Source: Trematomus loennbergii (Eukaryota; Chordata; Actinopteri; Perciformes; Nototheniidae). Taken from it: a DNA stretch of 64,000 bases. How positions within the stretch are numbered: position 1 is the first letter of the stretch; each line of letters opens with the position of its first letter. Of this stretch, positions 26,101 through 38,100 are shown one piece after another. The notes beneath the pieces are model-generated. The model was given only the letters and a program-made list of their open reading frames with translations, searched no databases and was not told the DNA's origin. Made by a program: the position numbers and the translations under genes. The stretch is from positions 9,416,325 through 9,480,324 of the forward strand of contig JAAOOA010000033.1 of the NCBI GenBank assembly GCA_012861695.1, read 5' to 3'.

Positions 26101-29100
26101 CCCTTTCTATCAGCTGTGCACCGTTATGGTGTAAATACAGCCTATCTACCAATTGGATCAAATATAAAAGTCAGCCGAATTAGTGTTGATACTGCAAGGA
26201 GACGTATTGTGTGAAAATAAATCTAAGATGTTGTTTAACTGCTGATATATTTATGATCCACGTCACGTTTTCAGTTTTGGCGGCAGTTCTTCCTGTTTTC
26301 AGATAATAAACACCATTTCCCAACGTGCATTGCAGCTAAACCGTCCAATCACCGAGCTGAGGATCTTGCATACGTCTGTTTCCGGTGTTTACAGTATGAC
26401 GATATGAGATGTGAGATGTGAGACTGGGTTGGAGAATTGCACAGGGGAAAATAACGTATCTATGCCACAATTTTAGATGCGGATTTTGTTAAACTAATAA
26501 GTTTGCGCTGTGGACCAACACTATAAATTGACGGGGAAGGGGGTAGCAATAAAGATAACACCATTAAACAGTTACACAACATAACAGACATAATATCGAT
26601 AGCAGCGTCCCTAGCAACCACCTTGGTAACAATGAAAACGTTGTATTTACACAATTTCCTGAAGTATTCTTCATAATAACTAGCAAACTAAAGATCATGC
26701 ACATCCACTGCACACATAATCTGAAATAACAACTCATATTTCTCGCATCAAATGACATCGAAACACATTTTAATGGCCAAACTAACCTTAAAATAGGCAT
26801 TTTATACCGAGAATAAAACGAAGGTCGGCCATGTTTTTTTATTTCTGCGGAGAGAAAGTTGAAGATCACGTGACATAGACGCCAGCCATTGGAAATGAAT
26901 GGTGAAAAAAAATGTTTTTGTAGAAATACTACGTCCCAAGTTGTGGACCAACGTAGTTATTACACGTTTAGATGTGAGACTGGGTTGGCTAAACTGGTAT
27001 AACAGCTCCCATTCATTAATATGTGTTATTCTAGATTTACTAGCACACAAAATCAAAAAGAATATAGAAATAGTCCCCGACAAAAATTCCGTAGTCCTGT
27101 TTTAATAATATGTTCTAAAAACTACCGTGCTCAGTTGTTTTTTGATGGTGACTAAGGCCCCGCTCACACGAGGCCGTTTGCGTTTTATGCACAGTATTCG
27201 TATTCAAAAAAGTCTTCCGTTCACATGCATTTGTTTCATTTAACGTGTCTGTTCAAACGAGGCCGCTGGAAACTCTGTAGTACATATGCTGGGACTGTAA
27301 GTGGCGCTGTAACTTCCGCCAATATATACCAAAAGCCCGAAGAAGAGCAGCCTGGAGCAGCCCCGCAGCAATGTTGCCATGGCTACCCTTCTGTTTAAGC
27401 CCTGAAACTGAAACTGAAACTGAAAGAAACCGAATCTGTTGTTGCTGATGGTTGTGGTAGAGGAGCTGTATATTTTTGCACTAATATCTGTAGCATGGTC
27501 AGTAGCAGTAGCACTAGCAGTAGCTACTGACAGGAGGAAGTCAGTGTGTGTGGCGATTGCTGGTATTCAGCGGGATATAGTAATTTCCTCAGCATATGGA
27601 TAAATGCTACGGGGAAGTTAACTGAAAGAAACCAAGAAGCACGTCTCTGTGGATATTGCATCGAGAGGACGGCTCAGAAAGAGAGATATTCTCTACAAAC
27701 ACCGGGTGAGATGCACCTTTGTCAATATAATGGATCAATGCATGAAATCTGACTCTGTTTATTTTGTTTAAGGAGTATATTGGGCATTAACAATTCTGGT
27801 TTGCCTTTTATAATATTATTTCATTCAAGAACCCCTTGTGCGTTTAATTAACACAGCTATTTTTGATAGTTGCTAGTACAGCAGTGAGCAGGAGAGGCGG
27901 GGCTATCCTATTTTTCCAGGCAATATTCGTATAGAGGCGATTAAACGGACTCGGTTGACCCCCCAGAGCGTTTCGTTTGCAAATCTATCCACCTTGGGAC
28001 CCGTTATCGTTTGTGTGGTCAGTTTCTATCGGCCTCGTCTAAATAATAGGGCTATACGCACGCGAAACTATGCAGATACAAGCCGTATTCTCCTCGTGTA
28101 AACGGCGCCTAAGCCTTTTTAAATCATATATTCGTTACTTGTTATATGTAGGCTAAGTGTTAAGTAGTAACACATTGGTTTAAGGCTTAGAAATACAGAC
28201 AGAGTGTAATTTGGTACATTTAGAAAATCTGGAGGTACATTGTTGGTTTGATTTTTCAATCAGATTGTGTTTCTTACAACGGAAACAGCTTTTTCTTTTC
28301 ACGTTCAAATGTATTAAAGCCAGAGAACAGACTGTTGCTGTAAATATTGTCGCATGCATGTAACTGACAAACCTTTCTTCTAAAAATGATTTATTTAGTC
28401 TTTTCTTGTCAAATATCTATTGGTCCCCTCTTAATTTAAATATAAATGTATAATTTCACAGTTTCAACATCCGGTGTATATTCCCTCATACTAGTCATGT
28501 AGCAAATACTGAATTATTAAGAGAATGAATCATGTTCTGCAAACAAATGGGTACAATTAACACTTTGGTACATGGGCCACAATATAATATGTGTATGTTT
28601 ATATGCGCGGGAAAGAGCTTGGATTGTCCATACGGTGCAGACTTGAGGAAGCGAAACTGTTAACTCCAGAGGAATGTCACAGGCTTGTGAGGCTTACTAT
28701 AGAATCAGCAGGTGGTTAGTGTGGTCATAATACATACTGCTCAGGCTAATCCTTCTCAAACCTTCTTAGCCAGCTAATATGTCTCTGTTTTTCCCTCTTC
28801 TTCTTCTCCCTCTCCTCTTTACAGGCCAGCACAACTACCTGTGTGCAGGGAGAAATGACTGCATCATTGATAAGATACGGAGGAAGAACTGTCCAGCTTG
28901 CCGCTTCAGGAAATGTCTTCAAGCCGGAATGAACTTGGAAGGTAAACAGTCAAACCCATCTTTAAATCAGGCTTCATTATAACTGAGTTTAAAGTGGGAC
29001 AGCAGTCATTTTGCTTTTATAATGTGTGGAATTTCCAAACAGATTAGGTCGTTAGGGTAGAGTTATTACAGGGTTTTTCTCCAAATGGGGCGTGGCCTAG

Positions 29101-32100
29101 CAACAACTGGGCAATATGGAGCTGTAGAGGACTGTTAGACTCCACCCACTCCCTCCTTACCCACCTCACAGCTGAGCATAAGAGAGAAATGAAAATTGAG
29201 ACCTTTAAATGTTGACAACTGACAACTGATCAACGTCTGCTTCTATGATATTGCTTTGCTGGCTACATACATGATAACAGTCAAGTGAAGTTTCATATGA
29301 TGGGTGGTGTTCACCCAAGAACCCAGAAATGGAGCCATATTTGATATGATAAATGTATATATATCCTCCCAAAGTGCAATCCTCATAAACATTTTAACAT
29401 TTTACAATTTTAACTTCGACATATATTGGAATATAATGTAAGAGATTATAGAAATCATACAGTGACACAGAATTCAAACTTCTACTTTCTTTTTTTTACT
29501 ATGTCTGTGTAATTCCCCTTCGTTGAGTGTCATGTGATTGGCTCTGCAGCCCTGCTACACACTCTTTCCACTACGACATCCAGCATGTCTCGTATGATAA
29601 CTGAAAAAAGGAAAATATATAATCTTGGTTGTAGTTTAACACTAAATAATGGAGATAATGTACTTACTTATTTATAGTACTGTTTTAAGCTTTTCCCATA
29701 CATCTTAACAAGTTGAGATATGTTTAATTATGTCAAATAAAATACAGTATCCACTGTAATTTTACATTCAAAGGCTTTTGTTGGAATACTATTGGTAGCC
29801 TAGATTTTGAAAGCAGTATTGTATTTAAAACAATATGACATGAGGGAAATAAACAACCCAGTGAAATGCATGGGATAACATCAATTGAATGATCGATTTA
29901 TACAAAGAGGGAAGAAGGGTATATCAACTAATTAAATATTGACTAACTTATTACCATTGCTGTGAACATACAGTATGTAATGGGCAATTAAAGCAGTACT
30001 GTGTAAGGCATGCATTCACAGAGCAAACATAATTGAAACATACTTTCCCTTATATCTTCCTCTTTTACTTACCATATTGTCATTTCTCCTTATCTTAAAA
30101 GATCTCTGCCTCTGCCTTAACTTTTTTATTTGTTGCTGTTCCTCACAATGACTTCTTATGTAATAATCTTAATCTGTTCCTGTAGGAATAAAGTTAGGGT
30201 ATTATTACTCACTATGTGGGCTTTTCACTTTTAGTCAGTTACAATGATTTATTTTTAGATGGATAATGACAGTGAGAGAGACGAAAACAGATCTCCTTTA
30301 CATTTTTAAAGTCCTTTTTGAAATGTTGCTGGTTTATGAGACTCTGGATTTGTGAATGCATGTCTTCTGGCGTTAGTCACTCACCTGTGAACATGTGCGA
30401 GTGTATAAGCCATTGTCAATGGATGTGCTGTTCTGTACACATGTGCTGGTTTACAGCTGAGGCAGTATGAGAGCTCCAGCTCCTCAGGAACATACGTCAA
30501 TTCAAAATCCACTGTCAAGTCCCGCCTCTAGAGCCTTGGAACACTTTCTGATCCTTCACCTAATACTGCTTCAAAGGATAAATGGTTAAGAGAGGAGAAA
30601 CAATTAAAGAAGTCACATTTTAGGGAGATGGACATGGTAAGCAAAAGGTGAAGCACAACTACTCAGAATTTGGTTGTTAGGTGATTTCAGGTGATGCTTC
30701 CTCGGGGCATGAAATCACTCTGTGTGGAGTGAGATTACTTGTAGACAGTGCAGTGTTTGTCAGGCTGAGGTGAAAGTAGTTTGCTTCAGGCAGAGGACAG
30801 AGAGACAGGGAGAGGGATTTGATGGACGTCAGCGCATCAGCAGACAGGATCCCAGAAAGGCTCTCAGTTGCTATAGAAACGCCAGGAGAGGAAATTAAAA
30901 ATTGTTTTTTTCATGGTAACCTCTCAATGTTTTTGCACATTTAGTGGTAGACATTTCTAAAACGATGGCCAGATATTCTACATGTGTGCGTCAACACAGC
31001 AATTTGCTACTGAGAAATTGAGAAAAAAACGTTTTAATGTTCTTCTGAGTAAGGGAATGTTTTTTTTTTCAGATGGTGATGAGTTTATGGCTTATACCTG
31101 TGTAAAAACCGGCATGCTACATTCTCATAACCTTTCACTGGTTTGTTACAATTTATTGGGTTCAAAGTAATTGCACAAAACTTTCAACTCGTACGATGGT
31201 AATTGTATTACATGTGATGTTTAATAATTCATAAATAATATGATCTACAGCTGCAATTTAAAAGTTGTCTAATGTACACATTTGTCCCTTTTTAGTTTCA
31301 TAACAAAAACAGGACATTTGAAGACATCACTTTTGCTCCTAGAAAATTGTAACAGTGTGGAAATGGCTTATGAACATCTGCATCTCTCTCCTTCTTCTGT
31401 CGGCAGTCTGTACATTTTATAACAAACAGTACATGCCTGTCTGGAGGAAACACATGACTTTCCATCAAATTCATTTCAGTGGTCACAATAATCTAAGTGT
31501 ATCATCTATTAAACCCTAACCAACATCTTGCTGCTTTGATCTTTAATTGTATTATTCAGTTGTGTAGATGCTGTTGGTTGTAATATCAGAAATAATTAAA
31601 ATACAAATGTTGAAAGCATGGCCACCTTTGCCGAATAAGTATGACTCTTTGCTCATTCTTTTTTTTTATTTCCCTTTCGCCTGTCTCCCAGCGAGGAAAA
31701 ACAAGAAGCTGATCAAGATGAAGGTGCAGCGGCCTTCTGGACCCTCAGAGCCCACCAGCAACATGCTTGTTCCGGCATCCCCAGACCCATCCCTCAGCTC
31801 GTGCCCACCATGCTGTCTGTGCTGAAGGCCATTGAGCCAGAGATCATTTACTCGGGCTACGACAGCACTCTGCCGGACACCTCTACGCGGCTCATGACCA
31901 CTCTCAACAGGCTTGGGGGGCAGCAGGTCATCTCTGCAGTCAAGTGGGCCAAGTCACTGCCAGGTAACAAAAAGCTCCTAAACACGTGTTGCCTTTGATT
32001 TGGTTTGGTTCTATATCTGTGCTAAGAAAAGTGAGCCCCTGGGGGGTTTTCCATCTTGTTATTGAGACTAATTGGCAGTGGGACAAGTCAGTGATGTCAA

Positions 32101-35100
32101 ATGAAGTAATTTGTCATTTGGAATACATGCAGCTGTTACAGGATATGGCAACTCTTTAAGATCAAATTGAAAAGTAAATATTTGACTTGACATTTGGTAC
32201 GCCATGGTGTAGCTTTTACTTCTGCCCTCCAGTAAACCAAGCATGTGCTTGTCAACATTGTTAGCATTGCTGAATGAGACTTAAGAACACTAGTAGCCGC
32301 AAGTCAAATGGTAAAAATAATGTAAAAAATGTGATGGTTTTAACTGAAGGAACATAACTTATCATACTTATAAATGTGTTAAGACATGTTACTCTTGCCA
32401 CATTTATAGCTTTGATGGGGCTTTTCAGATTTAAACTGTATCTGTTAGCTGATCAAGTGGATTCGTACAGTTAATTATAAGCAAATAAGGAGTCTTTGTG
32501 TAGCTGATTTAATCATGTTGCCAGTTAGTTATCTCAATTGGTGCAGTGGTGTTCATTCTGAGTGTATTTAATTTAAGACTGTACAGATATTATAACCCAT
32601 GTGATTCCTCGTGGAAGTTCATCCAAAGAACCACAGATGTTCAGCTACTATTTATAAAAAGTCTGACTTCTGTAAGGGCTCCATCTGCAATACTGACAGA
32701 ACAGGCGTACAATGGTGGCTTATAAAATAATAATTCACTTTAGAAACGCTACACCTTCAAAGTACTTTTTGTGATAAGGTCATGGCTGAGGTTAATATTA
32801 TTGTAATGTGCATAAAGATGATGTTCCTACAACCTGTTAAATTGTTAACATTTCTAAGCAAACATATATAGAGCACTTATATACTAATAAAGGACTGGCT
32901 TATCTAAAGCCAGTTGAGTAGCACTTGAAATGTTTTGGCTCTATGAAACCTGATGTACTTATATGATTCTGTTTTCTTCAAGTTTGTATCTTCCTGGTCG
33001 AATGTACTTATTGTAAGTCGCTTTGGATAAAAGCGTCAGCTAAATGCAATGTAATGTAATATATGGCAACCAACCATTTCCTATTTTTATTTTAAAGCTA
33101 ATCAAATTACTGTATTTATAGTCAGTGTCATCTTTACTAATTACTTTTGAAAAACTCTGTGGGAACATTATAGATTAGAATTGTCATCATACAGTAGATG
33201 CAGCTTATTTACTTTACTATTTTACTGTTGCCTCAAATAGCTTAAATTCATGTCATAAATATTGTGGAAAATGCTGGATTCATTGCTGCGTAGTACCCTT
33301 TTCCAGAAAAATCATTGTTCACCCCCACATGCTAGTTTCTAATCATGAGAAAGAAGCCACATGACTTGATAATCGCTACAAATATTTGCTTGGAATTTTT
33401 TTCCTTCTCACTGTAATTTTTGCTATTGGTCACACTAAATCTTGGTATCAGATTTCTAAATTCAAAATGTAATGTAACCTTTATTTCACTCTGTGTTTCT
33501 CTTTCTGTGATAGTATGACAAAGAACAAACCTGGCACCAATGTTTCATGTTGTGCATTGTCCACAGCTGGCACCATGCCACAGTGATAGTGAGGAAAAGC
33601 TCTTACTGCAGACTGTGGGGGAGTTTAAAAGCCTGGGTTTCAAACAAATGCAATGTGAAAGGGCTTTTCATGTGATGTTTCACATTTAGGGTTGTAATGG
33701 TGTGTAAAAGACTGAACTGCAATTTTATTCCAATTTGAACATCTACTATACTACAACATTACATGAATTGCATTTAGCTGACGCTTTTATCCAAAGCGAC
33801 TTACAATAAGTGCATTCGACCAAGAAGATACAAACTTGAAGAAAACAGAATCATATAAGTACATCAGGTTTCATAGAGCCAAAACATTTCAAGTGCTACT
33901 CAACTGCTTTAGATAAGCCAGTCCTTTAGTATATAAGTGCTTTGTTAGAATTCTTTGTTAGTAATTCTATCGCTCGAAGTGGAGTCGAAAGAGATGAGTT
34001 TTCAGTCTGCGCCGGAAGATGTGTAGCTTTCTGCTGTCCTGATTTCAATGGGGAGCTCATTCCACCATTTTGGAGCCAGGATAGCAAACCGACGTGTTTT
34101 TGCTGATGGGAACTTGGGTCCCCCTCGCAGTGCTGGTGCAGCGAGCCGTTTGGCCGATGCAGAGCGGAGTGCACGTGCTGGGGTGTATGGTTTAACCATG
34201 TCCTGGATGTAGGAAGGGCCAGATCCATTCACAGCATGGTACGCAGTACCAGTGTCTTGAAGTGGATTCTAGCAGTTACTGGAAGCCAGTGAAGGGAGCG
34301 GAGGAGCGGCGTGGTGTGGGAAAATGTTGGAAGGTTGAAGACCAGACGAGCCGCTGCATTCTGGATGAGCTGCAGAGGTCGGATGGCACATGCAGGTAGA
34401 CCAGCCAGGAGGGAGTTGCAGTAGTCTAGGCGTGAGATGACGAGAGCCTGGGCCAGAAGCTGCGTCGCTTTCTGGGTCAGGAGGGGACGTATCCTCCTGA
34501 TGTTGTAAAGCGTGTATCTGCAGCAGCGGGTTGTAGCAGCGATGTTTGCAGTGAAGGACAGTTTGTTATCTAGGGTCACACCCAGATTCCTTGCAGTCTG
34601 AGTCGGGGAAACAGAGGTGCCGATGTTGATTGTTAGGTCAAGAGTGGGACAATCTTTTCCCGGAAGGAAAAGCAGTTCAGTCTTGTCAAGGTTGAGCTTG
34701 AGGTGGTGAGCAGACATCCACTGAGAGATGTCAGCTAGACAAGCAGAGATGCGTGCGACGACCTGGGTCTCTGAGCGGGGAAAGGACAGAATTAATTGGG
34801 TGTCGTCAGCGTAGCAGTGGTATGAAAAACCATGCGGGCTAATGACAGATCCGAGCGAGTTTGTGTACAGAGAGAAGAGGAGGGGACCAAGGACAGAGCC
34901 CTGAGGAACCCCTGTAGTTAATTGACAAGGGTCGGACTCGGACCCTCTCCAAGTTACCCTGTAGGTACGGTTTTTGAGGTATGAGGTGAGGAGGGAAAGT
35001 GCAGAGCCTGAAACACCAAATTCTTGGAGAGTGCGAAGGAGGATCTGATGATTCACCGTGTCGAATGCAGCAGACAGGTCCATGATGACAGAGGAGAGGG

Positions 35101-38100
35101 AAGCTGCTTTAGCCGTGTGCAGTTCCTCAGAGACAGCAAGGAGAGCAGTTTCTGTGGAGTGACCTGCCTTGAAACCAGACTGGTGCGGATCCAGAAGGTT
35201 GTTCTGATGGAGATAACAGGAGAGTTGTTTAAAGACAGCGCGTTCAAGTGTTTTAGACAGGAACGGGAGGAGAGAGACAGGCCTGTAGTTTATAACATCA
35301 GACCGGTTGAGAGTGGGTTTCTTTAGGAGAGGGTTTACTCTTGCCTCCTTGAGACTGTTTGGAAAGTGACCAGAAGTTAGAGAAGTGTTGATGAAATGGG
35401 TGAGAAATGGTAGAATATCAGGAGCGATAGTCTGAAGGAGGTTTGAGGGGATAGGGTCCAGAGGACAAGTGGTAGGATGGGCAGAGGTAATGAGGCTAAG
35501 AACCTCACTTGGAGAGAGAGGGGAAAAGGAGGTTAGTGTGTGGGTGAAAGGTGGGTCTGGAGACCCAGCGGTGAGTCAGAAAAAGAAGAGCGAATATCAT
35601 CAACCTTTTTTTCAAAGTAGTTAACAAAGTCGCTTGACAGAAGGGAGGAGGGGGAAGGGGCTTTGGGGGGTTCTAAGAGGGTGGAAAAGATGGAAAATAG
35701 TTTTTTGGGGTTAGAATATGAAGAATGGATTTTATCTTGAAAGAAAGTGCTTTTTGCCTGAGAGATCGAAGCAGAGGGAGAGGAGAGCCTGGTAGGTTAG
35801 GAGGTTGTCATGGTGTTTGGATTTCCACTGTTACAACGTACTATTTTGGTTTGTTGTCTTTAAATTATGTATTGGGTAATTACATTTTAATTTGTTCAAT
35901 GTTTCTTAATCTCTTTTAGTCAATATTTTGCTGTCCTTCTTTATGAAACAAACTTAATTATGTGAAATATATTTCAGGCAGCAACATACGCCATCACCTT
36001 AGTAAATCAGTTAAAACACATTTTACACTATTTTGAATGAAATGCAGTGTAATAAATACTATTCTGTTGACCTAAGGTCTTCAACAAAGGACTTATTGTT
36101 CAAATGTCACTTTCTAATCTACTTTATCTGACTTTCCAAGGCTTCCGCAACCTGCACCTGGATGACCAGATGACATTGCTGCAGTGCTCATGGCTCTTCC
36201 TCATGTCCTTCAGTCTGGGTTGGAGGTCGTACGAGCAGTGTAACGGTAGCATGCTCTGCTTCGCCCCTGATCTCGTCATCAACAAGTGCGTACCAAGGCC
36301 AGCTTTTTGTGTATCTATGCAGTCTTTTCTTCAGCACAACCTTTTACAGCCTATTCTTCGTTTGCTCATTTCAGAGTGTCTGACTTCATCACTTGGCTTA
36401 ACCACTTGCCAATGACTCCTTGGGTTTACTGGAAATAATTCGCTGAATGTTCATTTATTAAATCATGATAAAAGAAACCGCTAATGGCACAATGTGTTAT
36501 TAGACAAAGACCTTTGTACAGGGGAAGTTAAGGTTTATTTGCCAGGAGCTGATTGGGTTAGCCTAGCATTAACACTTAAAGTAGGGGAAAACAGCTAGCC
36601 TGGTTCTGTCCAAAGATTACAAATTCACACATTTACAGCACAGTTATTAATGTTTTCCATCCTTTAATCCCTTATTTCTAGATTTGGGGTTTTATAGGAA
36701 GTGAAATACTTTAGGTATTTGTTGCTTCTTGACGAAGCTAAGTAGCTATTTACCGCCATGCTTCCACTGTTTCAGCTAATCTAATTGCATCCTGGTGTAT
36801 TGATCTCTCAAAAAATACATAAATGTTAAGTACTGTATGTATTTGATTAATGTATCTTATTGTAATGTTTTATCTTTGATCAAAGCACAACATTTCAGTG
36901 ATCATTTTAAATACTTTGAGATTGAGATACATCTTGGTTACTACGGTTTGAAAAATTGGTCATGGATTTTGTTTTTTTAAGGAGTCTGATGAGACCAGTA
37001 GGAATTTAGAAGTGCAGTGTTTATTTCCCCAAATAATGAAGGTTTTTTTAATCATATTGACTGGCAAGATTGCTACAAACACTGAGCTCTCGCTCCTGAC
37101 AAGGTGCAAACAGATCCTGTTTATTGGATGTAGGTAGAAAGAGTAGGCTCAAACTGTGAACATCCGCTCTCTAAGGACACAAACTGCAAGAGGGGTAAAA
37201 ATAGATATGAAAGGTGAACAAGTCTTCACCGGTAGCACTGCAGCTGGGCAGAATGAATAGACTTCTCTAAACCCAAGGCTATGGATGAGGAGAATGCGCT
37301 GTATTGATTTTAGAGGTTGAAAGTAATACGTGCTGTGTGTTAGTGGAAGTGAGGTGTGAAAATCCATCAAGACTGATTTCACAGTCCGGTTTTTCTCTTG
37401 CACGGTTGTGGCGCTTTCCTGCTGGGGCTGTTTATTTAGACTTTAATAACAGGATGAGTGAAAGAGCTTTAACTCTATATCTCTGTGTTTTCCTTCTTGT
37501 CTATCCCCCTCTGTCTCCATCCGTTCCACAGTCTCCCTCATCTCCACTTTCTCCCTTGCCCTTTCTTTTCAGAGAACGCATGAAGCTGCCCTTCATGACC
37601 GACCAGTGCGAGCAGATGCTGAAAATCTGTAATGAGTTTGTCAGACTGCAGGTGTCCTATGACGAGTACCTGTGCATGAAGGTCCTGTTACTGCTTAGCA
37701 CAGGTAATGAACAAGCTTCTCATTGTAAATCACATATACTGTAATGCAGTGTTTTCATACTTCAGGAACAAACTTCAGCACTTATTGTAGAATTCATTAA
37801 TTATCACTTTTTATATTTAAAAACTAGGTTTTACTGCTGCAGCCTATTAGCTCACCTTCTCACAGTAGGGTAGCACACTTAGTGGAATGCAGACAGACTG
37901 CTTCGTAAATGCAAATGTAGGCTCATGCTTTCGCACTATCGTTGAGCGTGGATGAGTACATATGTGTGGTAGATAGGATAGATTTGAATAGATTAATCTC
38001 TCAGTTCCAAGCTCAGTTTTAAAAAAAAAAATGTCTGTACTTACATAACCACAACGCACACATTCGATTGTTCGCTTTTGCATAATCAAAGCATTTTGAT

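Larger units (their letters stand above)
21645..28824 (+). other. nr3c1: nr3c1 intron between micro-exon and second zinc-finger exon
   Basis: A 7.2-kb intron. It contains the GC-rich repeat element at 24105-24400, the long foldback element at 25559-26987 and the Harbinger-like element at 27156-28109. The stretch 21645-24100 and the flanks of these elements show no recognisable genes. Confidence 0.75.
31964..36140 (+). other. nr3c1: nr3c1 intron carrying an L2-like LINE and an inverted L2 tail
   Basis: A 4.2-kb intron. About 2.25 kb of it is retrotransposon sequence (32866-33062 and 33757-35815). The remainder is A/T-rich with no visible coding potential. Confidence 0.8.
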
